Positions 15,815-24,608 of a DNA stretch of 64,000 nucleotides are shown piece after piece. The notes beneath the pieces are model-generated. The model did not search any database, was not told where the DNA came from, and saw only the letters and a list, made by a program, of their open reading frames with translations. The translations under genes were made by a program, and so were the position numbers. This DNA comes from Planctomycetaceae bacterium. GTDB taxonomy: Bacteria > Planctomycetota > Planctomycetia > Pirellulales > Pirellulaceae. Each line of letters starts with the position of its first letter. Within the stretch, counting starts at the first letter, position 1. The DNA lies in contig JAIYDN010000049.1 of the NCBI GenBank assembly GCA_027487485.1, positions 62,001-126,000 of the forward strand. The letters are read 5' to 3'.

Positions 15815-16669
15815 ATGAGTCTCTCCCCTTGGTCGTTAGGTGTCTTTACCAGCATTGATGCTGGCTTAGGTGTTCATTTGGATGTGGCAAAAGATCTTGG
15901 TGTACCCTCGATCCAATTGCATACTCCGCATGCCGCTGGACGAACTCCTCAGGCGGCCGAAAAATTCCTTCGACAACTGGACGAGTGCGGCATTGAGCTC
16001 ACTTGTGTTTTTGGCGGATTTGATGGGGAGAGTTACGCCGATATCCCAACGGTGGAAAAGACGATTGGCCTGGTGCCCGTCGCAACCCGCGGCGCACGCT
16101 TGATCGAGATGAAAGAGATATCGGACTTCACGCGATTATTAGGCTGCAACACCATCGGTTTGCATATTGGTGTGGTGCCACACGACACTCAATCCCGCGA
16201 ATACGCCGATGTCATTGAAGTGACTCGGCAGATTTGCGACCACGCTCAGTACAACGAGCAAAACGTCCATTTGGAAACTGGGCAAGAAAGTGCGGATGCC
16301 CTAATGGCTTTCATTTCGGACACCCAGCGCAACAACTTGTTTATCAATTTCGACCCTGCCAATATGATCCTTTATGGAATGGGCGAGCCGATTCCAGCCT
16401 TACGGCAAGTTGGATCTCACGTTCGAAGCGTGCATTGCAAAGATGCAACCTGGAGCGACCAGCCTGGCAAGACTTGGGGCTGCGAAGTCCCTCTAGGACA
16501 AGGGCAAGTCGATATGCGAGCCTATTTGACGACCCTGAAAGAAATTGGGTATCGAGGTCCGTTGACGATCGAAAGGGAGATTCCGCAAGATCGCGAACGG
16601 CAAAAAATCGAAATTCAGCACGCGACCGCATTGCTCACATCGCTGCGAAAAGAAATTCTTGGTTGTTAG
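15815..16669 (+). CDS. Sugar phosphate isomerase/epimerase-like TIM barrel
   Basis: 284 residues of the xylose isomerase-like (AP endonuclease 2) superfamily. Metal-ligand style motifs are placed as in the family: VHLETGQESAD, NLFINFDPANMILYGMG, VRSVHCKDA, and the terminal GYRGPLTIERE with a conserved glutamate. Members isomerise or epimerise sugars and inositols, using a divalent metal in a TIM barrel. Planctomycetes hold many paralogues and the substrate cannot be assigned. No signal peptide is present. Confidence 0.85.
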   Translation: MSLSPWSLGVFTSIDAGLGVHLDVAKDLGVPSIQLHTPHAAGRTPQAAEKFLRQLDECGIELTCVFGGFDGESYADIPTVEKTIGLVPVATRGARLIEMKEISDFTRLLGCNTIGLHIGVVPHDTQSREYADVIEVTRQICDHAQYNEQNVHLETGQESADALMAFISDTQRNNLFINFDPANMILYGMGEPIPALRQVGSHVRSVHCKDATWSDQPGKTWGCEVPLGQGQVDMRAYLTTLKEIGYRGPLTIEREIPQDRERQKIEIQHATALLTSLRKEILGC

Positions 16670-16921
16670 AACGTAGTCAACACGACATTGAAAACGCCCC
16701 CTTCGTTCTTCTGATGCTACCAAAGCGGTGACGATTGCGCTGAGCTTGAGGTTTGTAGCGATTGCCAGGGCTGTGCATCCCCAAAGGATAACCAGTCCCT
16801 GGAATATCTTTACGAATTCTAGAGCAGCTACGACCTCATCTTCCGCTTCGACCTATGTTTCCGACAGGCTGTTATAGAGCCCTTGAAACAATACAACATG
16901 ATTTACGTCGGGAGTTATGTA

Positions 16922-17695
16922 GTGAAACACCTCGTTTTGATTGCCTTTGCATTCGCTTTTTGCATCTCGAATTCCACACTTGGACTTTCGCAAACGGTTT
17001 CACCAGCTCAATCCCCGGTTCGACCTCTTGGCCTAAATCCGATTGGTCCTGTGATGCTGAGCGGCTCCGATGCACGAAGCAGGGAGTTTAATCAAGTCTA
17101 TCTACCACAGGTGCAAGCCATTATCCGTGAAAAACTGGTGTCGGGTAAGGTTTTTGATGACCTGGGAACCTACCCGCTCGATGCGGATAAGCTTTTGATG
17201 CCCTATGCGGCTCAGAGACCCATTCGCATCTATTTTATCGATGAAGGTGCAGGTTATCAGAACACGTTAGGATTCACCTACTCGTTAATTGGGTCCGATG
17301 TGAGTGGGACGGAAGTATTGTTGTTTCCGAACGCGTCGAAAGCCGCTTCGGGATCGAATTCTTGGAATTTAGGAAGTCCACAAACCGCTCGGACTACCGA
17401 GCAGCCTCTTAACACTGGGGACTTTCTCGACATTGGAAATGGTGGGGCTGGCTGGCTGCTCGATTTCTTTATCATTTCCCAAGGGGCAACGGGAGGGCAA
17501 CACAAGCTTTGGGCCGATAAAACTCGCAATATGGACAAGACTCAACACGTCGTTGCTTTTCAAATTCCTCATTCAACGTATTTGATTATCTCCTTTGAAG
17601 ACATGTTGTACGGTGGAGATGCCGACTACGAGGATTTGATTTTAGTCGCGGACATTGGTTTCGACTATCAAAAGCCTTTCATTCTGCCTCATTAA
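16922..17695 (+). CDS. Secreted DUF4114 protein
   Basis: The start GTG 16922 is chosen because GGGAG lies 7 nt upstream and it directly opens a signal peptide (MKHLVLIAFAFAFCISNSTL). The frame is open to TTG 16883 and ATG 16898. The mature protein of about 235 residues has the DUF4114 pattern in its second half: IRIYFIDEGAGYQNTLGF, then GSDVSGTEVLLFPNAS, TGDFLDIGN, and the closing FEDMLYGGDADYEDLIL. That acidic end resembles a calcium-binding loop. DUF4114 occurs in surface and matrix proteins. It lies just before the TadE/TadG genes but has its own 190-nt gap from them. Confidence 0.8.
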   Translation: MKHLVLIAFAFAFCISNSTLGLSQTVSPAQSPVRPLGLNPIGPVMLSGSDARSREFNQVYLPQVQAIIREKLVSGKVFDDLGTYPLDADKLLMPYAAQRPIRIYFIDEGAGYQNTLGFTYSLIGSDVSGTEVLLFPNASKAASGSNSWNLGSPQTARTTEQPLNTGDFLDIGNGGAGWLLDFFIISQGATGGQHKLWADKTRNMDKTQHVVAFQIPHSTYLIISFEDMLYGGDADYEDLILVADIGFDYQKPFILPH

Positions 17696-17883
17696 CATGT
17701 CAGGCACCTCGCGTCCTGTAAGCTGCGAACATACCAATTAAATGAAATGGATGTTTAGGCCAACAGACACAGAATGTTGCCCATGCAAGGTGGATTTTTT
17801 AAGATTTTCGAAATGATCGAAAACGTGAACTAGATTTCCTTATCAAACTCGATTTGGGATTCGTCCACTGTTACCTAAAAGCA

Positions 17884-18291
17884 ATGACAAACCTTCCACG
17901 ATCCATCAAACGCTCACGGCGAGCGGCGGCTACGGTTGAGCTCGCTGTATGCTTGCCATTGCTTATGTTGTTCATTTGTGGTGGCATTGAGATTTGCCAG
18001 AGAATCATGTTGCGACAAACCGCAACGTTAACGGCGTACGAAGGTCTTCGGCTTGCCGTGCGGCGTTACACAACCACCGCAATGGTCAGGGCCCGCTGCG
18101 AGATGATTTTGAGTGAGCGAGGAGCAAAAAACGCTACGGTTGTTATCACGCCAGATTCGATTGAAACACAAGTTCGTAATACTCCAATTCAAATAAGTAT
18201 TAGCATTCCTTGGGAAGGAAACTCGCCCATTCGATTTCTTACGGGGGCGTCGGGCCAAATCAGGGCTCAGGGGACAATGGTTCGAGAATGA
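17884..18291 (+). CDS. TadE-like pseudopilin protein
   Basis: 135 residues with a short basic N-terminus, then RRAAATVELAVCLPLLMLFI, the typical TadE/prepilin-like motif with Glu after the cleavage region and one hydrophobic helix. The remainder is extracytoplasmic beta structure (TVVITPDSIETQV). TadE proteins are minor pseudopilins or envelope components of Flp pilus and tight-adherence systems. ATG 17884 is preferred to 17854. Its stop overlaps the next ATG as ATGA, so it is translationally coupled to a second TadE gene. Confidence 0.85.
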   Translation: MTNLPRSIKRSRRAAATVELAVCLPLLMLFICGGIEICQRIMLRQTATLTAYEGLRLAVRRYTTTAMVRARCEMILSERGAKNATVVITPDSIETQVRNTPIQISISIPWEGNSPIRFLTGASGQIRAQGTMVRE

Positions 18292-18764
18292 CCAGTAAAT
18301 CCCTACCAACGCGTCTCCAAGATCATTCATCGCAGGCGACGAAATTTCTCCATCATCGAAAATCGCGTCGCAGGGCAGCTGTAACTGTGGAATTCGCTCT
18401 CAACGCGAGCTTGCTTTTTATGCTGATATTGGGGAGCTTTGAATTTGCTCGCTTCATGATGGTTCGTCAATCGATGGACCAAGCTACCTACGAAGGGGCT
18501 CGATTTGGAATCATTCCAGGCAATAGTGCAGATGGAGTACGAACCAAGACGAGTCAATTTCTAACTTCATTTGGAATTCGAAACGCGACGATTACTGTGA
18601 CACCGGAAACAATCGATGCGACAACTCGTGCCGTGACGGTAAGTGTCAGCGCCAATTTTTCCGATAGCGCTTGGATCACCCCTATGTTTGCTAGAGATAC
18701 GATCATAAAGTCTCAAATGACCCTTGATCATGAGAACCTTGCAGTGCTTCTTTACAATCCGTAG
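18288..18764 (+). CDS. Second TadE-like pseudopilin protein
   Basis: 158 residues. The motif RRRAAVTVEFALNASLLFML at about 26-45 is a TadE-type signal with the conserved glutamate, followed by FEFARFMMVRQSMDQATYEG, which parallels the region IEICQRIMLRQTATLTAYEG of the preceding protein. The two are diverged tandem paralogues. It starts within the stop codon of the first (ATGA) and is followed 108 nt later by the TadG-like gene. No Tad ATPase, secretin or prepilin peptidase lies in the window. Confidence 0.85.
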   Translation: MTSKSLPTRLQDHSSQATKFLHHRKSRRRAAVTVEFALNASLLFMLILGSFEFARFMMVRQSMDQATYEGARFGIIPGNSADGVRTKTSQFLTSFGIRNATITVTPETIDATTRAVTVSVSANFSDSAWITPMFARDTIIKSQMTLDHENLAVLLYNP

Positions 18765-18872
18765 ACAAGGCGATGCAGATCGCCCGATATGGCATGCTTT
18801 CCATGAGAACGAAATCAGCCCTACTACGAATTGCTGTACAATCGACATTGTTAAAAAGTGGATCATCGAACT

Positions 18873-20063
18873 ATGAGTTGCATGCCCTTAAAATCATTAG
18901 AACGAAATTCGCGACGTGGAAATGCCAAAAGACGACGTGGCGCAATGATGATCTTGATTGCCTTCGTAATGACGGCGATTGTGGCTGTGACTGCATTAGC
19001 AATCAACACCTGTTACTTAGAACTAGCCCGAACGGAACTGCGACTGTCCGTTGATGCATGTGCAAAAGCGGGGATCGTAGAGCTCGGAGAGACGCAAGAC
19101 GATCTGAAGGCGACCGCCCGCGCAAGGGAAATAGGCGCATTGAATACCATTGCTGGCAAACCGTTTGTTATGCTCGATATTCTCAAGGGAACTTACACTA
19201 AGACCTCGTCGGGAGGTCATGAGTTCATTCCATTCAACGACAGTCGATTCAACGGTACCGTCAATGCGCTCTACGTCACGGGGCCCGATATTCGGACCGG
19301 CGCAGGGAAAGGCACACGAACAACCCTGATGTCGAATATTAGATTTGGGATGTTCATGACATCATGCGCAATCCGCTCGGACCATGATGTGTCCTTGGTT
19401 TTAGATCGAAGTGGATCGATGGCCTGGGATTTGTCCAATAAAGAGTATTCTTATCCCAATGACGCGTCGGGGCCGCGTTCAAGATTGCAGGCCTATTTTT
19501 CACCTCCTCACGCATCGGAAAGTCGCTGGGCCGCCGTTCGCGGTGCGGTTGATACCTTCAGGCAGGTTCTTACCCGAACGCCTGACAATATTCGCGTTGG
19601 AATGGTTTCTTACAGTAGCGATTACACGTTTGGAGCATGCGTTTCAACCCAGGTCAGCACGGACTTAGGAATGACGAAAAATCTTGGCCAGCTTCTTGGC
19701 AAGATGGACTCCATTAGCACCAAACCCATCATCGGCGACACCAACATTGCAGCCGGGTTGCAAGCTGCAATCGACCAAGTTTCAGATGGACGAGTCACAG
19801 CTACGAAAACCATCATTCTATTTTCCGATGGAATGAAAACCGAAGGGAGCGATCCAGTTGCTCTGGCCAAGATTGCTCGGGAAAGGAACATTATTACGCA
19901 CACCATCGCATTTAGCTCTCAAGCAGACCAGAACTTGATGAGAGAGGTTGCAAGGGAAGGTGGGGGCAAGTACGTCTTTGCGTCTTCCGCGAGCGAGCTC
20001 GATGACGCATTTCGGCAAATCGCCGAATGCATTCCGTCGATGCTAATTCACGGACTGGACTAA
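18873..20063 (+). CDS. TadG-like protein with von Willebrand factor A domain
   Basis: About 396 residues. The N-terminus has RRRGAMMILIAFVMTAIVAV, a TadG/Flp-type membrane segment, followed by a TadG-like region (INTCYLELARTELRLSVDA). A vWA domain starts at DVSLVLDRSGSMAWDL, with the MIDAS motif DRSGS, and continues through TKTIILFSDGM and a final segment typical of vWA folds. TadG-vWA proteins are exported adhesin or assembly factors. Start ATG 18873 is preferred to GTG 18858. With the two TadE genes it forms a TadE-TadE-TadG operon. Confidence 0.85.
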   Translation: MSCMPLKSLERNSRRGNAKRRRGAMMILIAFVMTAIVAVTALAINTCYLELARTELRLSVDACAKAGIVELGETQDDLKATARAREIGALNTIAGKPFVMLDILKGTYTKTSSGGHEFIPFNDSRFNGTVNALYVTGPDIRTGAGKGTRTTLMSNIRFGMFMTSCAIRSDHDVSLVLDRSGSMAWDLSNKEYSYPNDASGPRSRLQAYFSPPHASESRWAAVRGAVDTFRQVLTRTPDNIRVGMVSYSSDYTFGACVSTQVSTDLGMTKNLGQLLGKMDSISTKPIIGDTNIAAGLQAAIDQVSDGRVTATKTIILFSDGMKTEGSDPVALAKIARERNIITHTIAFSSQADQNLMREVAREGGGKYVFASSASELDDAFRQIAECIPSMLIHGLD

Positions 20064-20135
20064 TCTCCGGTACGAATTGGCTTTGTTTTTGCTCTTGGAT
20101 TGCTTGCTAGCCTTTCAAGATTTACGTGCTTTCAA

Positions 20136-20154
20136 CCAGCTTTTCTCAAGCTGG
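20136..20154. terminator. Possible terminator hairpin after the TadG-like gene
   Basis: CCAGCTT, loop TTCTC, AAGCTGG: a perfect 7-bp stem 73 nt after the TadG-like stop. The following bases AATCTTCC contain few T residues, so termination would be weak. Confidence 0.35.
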
Positions 20155-20260
20155 AATCTTCCGACTGCCGAACCTGTAACGAGAGCTCCGAATATACCGG
20201 GGCTCGCGTCTAGCCAGAACGCTAGCGTTGTTTGTGGGATTCCATAAAAAGCGGTCAGCC

Positions 20261-21427
20261 ATGTTAGCCTTGAAAAGATCTCCATCATCCCAGTTGGGCC
20301 GTCGACACGTTCTGCGATTGGCTCTTGTTGCAGTCACTTCTGTGGCAGGCACCACCGGTTTCGTCGGGTGCTCTACAACCGCTGGGTCAAGACCCTCCAT
20401 ATGGCCAACCAAAACGTTTGATACATCGGCGTCGTCCGCACCCCTGGGTGTAACGGGCACGTTGGCCTCGACGGGCAAGGCGGTGAAGGGGCAGTTTGCG
20501 TCGATGGGCACAGCGGTTTCATCCGCCTATGGCAAGGCAAAGTCAGCGATCACCACCCCGTTTACGGGCGAGACAGCCGCACCTGAAACCGCATCCAACT
20601 TGAGCACGAAGCCAACGATTGGACCTGAGCTGTATGTGATGAATGGTCAGCTACATGAGTCGCAAGGGAATTACAACAAAGCGATCGACAGCTACAGCAA
20701 GGCTCTTGAAATCGAACCCAAGAATCCAGCGGCTCTCCTAAGCACGGCTCGCCTTTACGATCGTCAAAACGAAAAAGACAAGTCAGTCGAGTTTTATCAG
20801 AGGGCGGCAGAAGTCGCTCCGAACGACGCGAATATCTATGCTGAGCTGGGAGCGTTGCATGCCAAGACTGGCAACCTGACAGCCGCCAGAGAGCAGATGC
20901 AAAAGGCGGTCAACTTGGACCCGAAAAGCACGACCTATCGATCCTCGATGGCGGGTGTTCTTTTGGACTCCGGCAACACAGAATCGGCCATGGCAGAGTT
21001 GATGCAGGTGAATACGCCAGCGATGGCAAACTATCAAATGGCCTATCTGCATTTTGCGAGAAAGAACGTTCCTGCGACTCAGCAGTACTTGAACAACGCC
21101 TTGCAAATTGATCCCAATTTGAAACCAGCCCGCGATTTGATGGCAAGCATGGGAGGTGCTCAGAACATTTCGCAAATGGCTCAGCAAGGTCAATCGATGA
21201 TGCAGCAGGCTCAGGGAATCTATCAGCAAGCGGGCGCGATTGGAAGCAACGTTCAAGGGCTGATGAGTACTGTTCCCGCCCAAGCTGCGGGGTTCTCGGC
21301 CCCGGTCGCTCAGCCGAATAACTTCTTGCCCCCACCGGCTAGCCAAGGCGTTCAGCTTCAGCAACCCGCTGCCAGTTTGCCGTCCTTTGAGAGCGCAGGA
21401 AAGCAAACGCTTCCCGTTCGTCGTTAA
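20261..21427 (+). CDS. TPR lipoprotein
   Basis: 388 residues. ATG 20261 opens a signal sequence with RRHVLRLALVAVTSVAG, ending FVGCSTTAG, a likely lipobox with the lipidated cysteine. After a low-complexity Ala/Ser/Thr linker come TPR units: GPELYVMNGQLHESQGNYNK, NPAALLSTARLYDRQNEKDK, DANIYAELGALHAKTGNLTA and further ones to about residue 290. The tail is rich in Gln, Met and Pro. It is probably an envelope-anchored scaffold. It lies downstream of the Tad-like set and could assist it, but a separate promoter region intervenes. Confidence 0.85.
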   Translation: MLALKRSPSSQLGRRHVLRLALVAVTSVAGTTGFVGCSTTAGSRPSIWPTKTFDTSASSAPLGVTGTLASTGKAVKGQFASMGTAVSSAYGKAKSAITTPFTGETAAPETASNLSTKPTIGPELYVMNGQLHESQGNYNKAIDSYSKALEIEPKNPAALLSTARLYDRQNEKDKSVEFYQRAAEVAPNDANIYAELGALHAKTGNLTAAREQMQKAVNLDPKSTTYRSSMAGVLLDSGNTESAMAELMQVNTPAMANYQMAYLHFARKNVPATQQYLNNALQIDPNLKPARDLMASMGGAQNISQMAQQGQSMMQQAQGIYQQAGAIGSNVQGLMSTVPAQAAGFSAPVAQPNNFLPPPASQGVQLQQPAASLPSFESAGKQTLPVRR

Positions 21428-21620
21428 TCCGCCACGAAAGTGTGTAGGTGGATGGTCCGCCACTGGGTCTCCCCTGGGATGGTTGACCGCTTCGTGGTTA
21501 GGTTTGGTTCGAGTGGCAAAGGCCACTTGACTGTGGTAAGGTACACGTGCTTACGAACAGTATCGAGGCGTTCTCCGCCTCATGAGTAAGCGATAAGTTG
21601 CCTCCCTAACCACCATCACG

Positions 21621-22181
21621 ATGACCGATTCGCTTTTTCCCAATGTTCCTTCGATGGACACGCTAACACCTGAACGAATCATCGCCATGCGCGATAGCGT
21701 GATGGGGCAAATGGATTTCGGCCGAAGGTATACATTGGGTCTGTTGGAAGAAATTCCTGAGTCGTATTGGAACACGATTCCCGCTGGCGCTACTTCCCAC
21801 ATCGCTTGGCAGGTTGGTCATCTTGCCGTTTCGCAGTATGGCTTGATGTTGTTTCGCCAACGCGGCCGGGCAGAAGGGGATTTGGATCTCATGCCGGGAT
21901 GGCTTCGAAAGAAATTCGGACGCGGGACGGTGCCACCCACCGAGCCTAGTGAAATTCCGACCAAGGCAGAACTGCTCGCGACGCTGCAACGTATCCACGT
22001 AGCCGCCATGACGGCTATCCCCACGTTCACTGCGGAGCAATTGGCCGAGCCAACCGAAATGCCCTATGCGGTTTACCCGATCAAACTAGGGGCCTTGCTG
22101 TTTTGCCCGCTGCACGAATCCATCCATGCGGGTCAAATCGGATTGCTCCGCCGTATGCACGGGATGGAATCTGTTCGCTAG
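21621..22181 (+). CDS. DinB-like metal-dependent protein
   Basis: 186 residues with the four-helix DinB pattern. HIAWQVGHLAVSQYG carries the first histidine ligands, and HESIHAGQIGLLRRMHG near the C-terminus is the characteristic closing helix with further histidines. Family members bind Ni/Zn/Fe and include thiol-dependent S-transferases such as bacillithiol transferases; the activity here is unknown. It stands alone, with about 190 nt before it and 84 nt after it. Confidence 0.8.
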   Translation: MTDSLFPNVPSMDTLTPERIIAMRDSVMGQMDFGRRYTLGLLEEIPESYWNTIPAGATSHIAWQVGHLAVSQYGLMLFRQRGRAEGDLDLMPGWLRKKFGRGTVPPTEPSEIPTKAELLATLQRIHVAAMTAIPTFTAEQLAEPTEMPYAVYPIKLGALLFCPLHESIHAGQIGLLRRMHGMESVR

Positions 22182-22265
22182 CATTCGAATTGATATTGGC
22201 TGAGTTTCTTGATTGAGTCACAATGGCGTTTTGCTTCTTCAAAACGGCCAACGGATGGGTCGCTC

Positions 22266-23219
22266 ATGTCAGTACGAATCTCCACAGAAGATCCCTACAA
22301 CCAAACCTTTGGATTGAAAGATCGTTGCGCCTATCTGGTGTTTCGAACGATCATTTGTATCGTCCAGTCGACGTCCGTAGAACGCTGCGATCGATGGTGT
22401 CGATTGGTGGCTAGACTTCTTTCGAGGTATTTGCCGCTGCGCCGAGGGTTGATTCAAGAAAATCTGAAGCGTGTATTTCCCGATTGGGAACCTGGACGAG
22501 CGGTCGAAGTGCAAGAGCGCATGTGGCATCACTTGTTGTTGATGGGATGCGAAGTAGCGCATGCACCTCGCAAGATCCATCGCGAAAACTGGCATGAGCA
22601 TTTTCGAATTCCAAATCGTCAGGCGATGCTTCAGATTGTATTAGATGAGCGACCTTCGGTTTTGGTATCCGGGCATTACGGGAACTTTGAGCTGGCAGGT
22701 TTCTTGACCGGCTTGTTTGGGCTTCCTTCCACGACCATTGCCCGACCGCTAGACAATGGTTTTGTTCATGATTACGTGACTCAGTTTCGTTCGCTGGGCG
22801 GTCAACATTACTTACCCAAAGAGGGTAGCTCGTTGGACGTGCAAAAGCTGCTTAGCAAAGGTGGTAACTTGGCATTGCTTGCGGACCAACATGCGGGTCC
22901 CAAAGGCTGTTGGGTCGACTTCTTAGGGCATCCTGCTTCGTGCCATAAAGGGCTGGCCTTGTTCACCTTATCCAGCGGGGCGCCCATGATTGTCGTTGGG
23001 AATACTCGGCAGGGTGCCCCATTGCAATTCGAGCTTTCAGTATTGGGGATCGCGGACCCGAACCAAAAAGGGGAGCATTTGAACAGCGTCGCAACCTTGA
23101 CGCGCTGGTATAATCAGTGCCTTGAGCAGATCATCTGCAGATTTCCCGAACAATATTGGTGGGTTCATCGTCGCTGGAAAGGTGAACCACCTCAGAAGAA
23201 GTCGAATCGCGCAGCCTAG
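22266..23219 (+). CDS. LpxL/HtrB-type lysophospholipid acyltransferase
   Basis: 317 residues of the lipid A biosynthesis acyltransferase family, inner-membrane enzymes that add an acyl chain to lipid A or related glycolipids. The catalytic HX4E motif is VLVSGHYGNFELAGF. LALLADQHAGPKGCWVDFLG and the closing PEQYWWVHRRWKGEP are both standard for LpxL/HtrB. ATG 22266 has GGATGG upstream and is preferred to TTG 22209. It begins a tight four-gene run with a small protein, a lipid-kinase-like protein and an alpha/beta hydrolase, which suggests a membrane-lipid task. Confidence 0.9.
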   Translation: MSVRISTEDPYNQTFGLKDRCAYLVFRTIICIVQSTSVERCDRWCRLVARLLSRYLPLRRGLIQENLKRVFPDWEPGRAVEVQERMWHHLLLMGCEVAHAPRKIHRENWHEHFRIPNRQAMLQIVLDERPSVLVSGHYGNFELAGFLTGLFGLPSTTIARPLDNGFVHDYVTQFRSLGGQHYLPKEGSSLDVQKLLSKGGNLALLADQHAGPKGCWVDFLGHPASCHKGLALFTLSSGAPMIVVGNTRQGAPLQFELSVLGIADPNQKGEHLNSVATLTRWYNQCLEQIICRFPEQYWWVHRRWKGEPPQKKSNRAA

Positions 23220-23221
23220 TT

Positions 23222-23674
23222 ATGACGAAAAAATATACGGGCCTTGGGCTCTCTTGCATGTATCCCGAGAACTGGTCCGTCACGGAAGATACCGACGAAG
23301 GCCGGTTGGTCAGCTTTACTTTGGAAAGTCCATCAGCAGCGTTCATGACGGTAACGGAATACCCCTGGACCGTAACGCCACAAGAAGCGCTAGATGAAGC
23401 TTGCGAAGTCATGCGCGACGAGTACGACGAGGTGGAGTTTCACGAGACGGATTCGGACCTGGAAAGGGATGGCAAGCCTCTCGATGCATGCCTGGCCGGC
23501 GAGGCTCGGTTCTATTATTTGGATTTGATGGTTGTTTCCCGCATGATTGCGTTTGTCTTGGATCACAGAACCTTTCTGATCCAAATTCAAGCAGAGGACC
23601 GCGACTTTGAAACGCTGGAAATCGTATTCAAGGCAATTTTGGTCAGCATGCTTCGGTCCGTCCAGAATGAATAA
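23222..23674 (+). CDS. Conserved hypothetical protein, PsbP/DUF1795-like (150 aa)
   Basis: It starts 2 nt after the acyltransferase stop. The sequence GLSCMYPENWSVTEDTDEGR followed by a strand-rich segment (RLVSFTLESP, AAFMTVTEYPW) and a terminal FETLEIVFKAILVSMLRSV resembles the PsbP/DUF1795 fold, in which a short domain begins with a Y/F-P-x-x-W motif. There is no signal peptide or membrane segment. Its place between two lipid-enzyme genes suggests a helper role. The family assignment rests on motif order alone. Confidence 0.7.
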   Translation: MTKKYTGLGLSCMYPENWSVTEDTDEGRLVSFTLESPSAAFMTVTEYPWTVTPQEALDEACEVMRDEYDEVEFHETDSDLERDGKPLDACLAGEARFYYLDLMVVSRMIAFVLDHRTFLIQIQAEDRDFETLEIVFKAILVSMLRSVQNE

Positions 23675-23688
23675 AGGACAATAGAAGT

Positions 23689-24588
23689 ATGTCGATCCAG
23701 GAGACCGTCCTCATTTCCGCGAATCCAAAATCCGGTCCGCGAAGCCGTCTCGCTCTGGTCGAGCAACTGAAGCTCAGCTTAGAAAAGGCTGGATATCTTT
23801 GCGAACTAAATACCAACCTGGATGCGATGGCCCAGCGCGCTCAAGTGCTCGCGCAAGATAAACGGCTTCGCACCGTCATCGCCGCCGGTGGTGATGGAAC
23901 CGCATCGATCGTCTCCAGTTTGATCCCTCGACAGATTCCACTGACGCTTTTCCCTACTGGCTCGGAAAATCTGTTGGCTCAGTATTTGGGTATCACCGCC
24001 AGCGTGGAATCCTGCGTCCATTCCATCCAAAGGCTGCGCACCAGAACCTTCGACACCATGGATGTCAACGGAAAGACCGCCATGCTGATGGCATCGATCG
24101 GATTCGATGCCGAAGTCGTTCGCAGGGTTCATCAGACTCGTCGGTCGCATATCACCCGATGGAATTACTGGAAGGCGATCGCCGCAACCGTTCTTGCGTA
24201 TCGCTGGCCCGATTTGCATGTGGTCCTTCGCGATGATCAAGGGCGCGCCATGGAGGAAACCTTCGGGAGCTGGGTGTTCATTTTCAATGTACCCAAGTAC
24301 GCAGCGGGCCTAGCTATTATGGAGGATGCAAAAGAGAACGATGGTCAACTGGATATCGGTGTGCTAGATCGAGGCGGATTGTTTCGAGGGCTTTGTGACT
24401 TTATTGCGGTTCTTCGCGGCAAACACCAACAGTCTCAGCGATGGCGACGCTTTCGAGCTGCCTCGATCGAGATTTCAGTTCCGGAATCATCGGCGGGGCA
24501 AGCATCCTGCCAATCCGATGGCGATTGGACTTCGGGACTACCCGTCCAGATTCGCATTCGCCCCAGCCAACGTTTAATTGTCGTCTAG
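23689..24588 (+). CDS. Diacylglycerol kinase-like lipid kinase (YegS/LCB5 type)
   Basis: 299 residues. ATG 23689 has AAAGGA upstream at good spacing. The nucleotide-binding motif AAGGDGTASIV, the preceding ISANPKSGPRS, and the later LFPTGSENLLAQYLGI and SIGFDAEVVRRVH follow the DAGK catalytic fold. The last third (FIFNVPKYAAGLAIMEDAKE, then LDIGVLDRGG) completes the two-domain architecture. Substrates in the family are diacylglycerol, sphingoid bases or phosphatidylglycerol; this one cannot be specified. TGSENLLA replaces the usual GTxNdfA wording but keeps the position. Confidence 0.9.
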   Translation: MSIQETVLISANPKSGPRSRLALVEQLKLSLEKAGYLCELNTNLDAMAQRAQVLAQDKRLRTVIAAGGDGTASIVSSLIPRQIPLTLFPTGSENLLAQYLGITASVESCVHSIQRLRTRTFDTMDVNGKTAMLMASIGFDAEVVRRVHQTRRSHITRWNYWKAIAATVLAYRWPDLHVVLRDDQGRAMEETFGSWVFIFNVPKYAAGLAIMEDAKENDGQLDIGVLDRGGLFRGLCDFIAVLRGKHQQSQRWRRFRAASIEISVPESSAGQASCQSDGDWTSGLPVQIRIRPSQRLIVV

Positions 24589-24608
24589 CCCAGCAAAATG
24601 ATTGTCCC

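Noticed and set aside
24441-24608. N-terminal extension of the alpha/beta hydrolase
   Set aside because: The frame is open but lies inside the lipid-kinase gene; ATG 24609 gives a normal hydrolase N-terminus.
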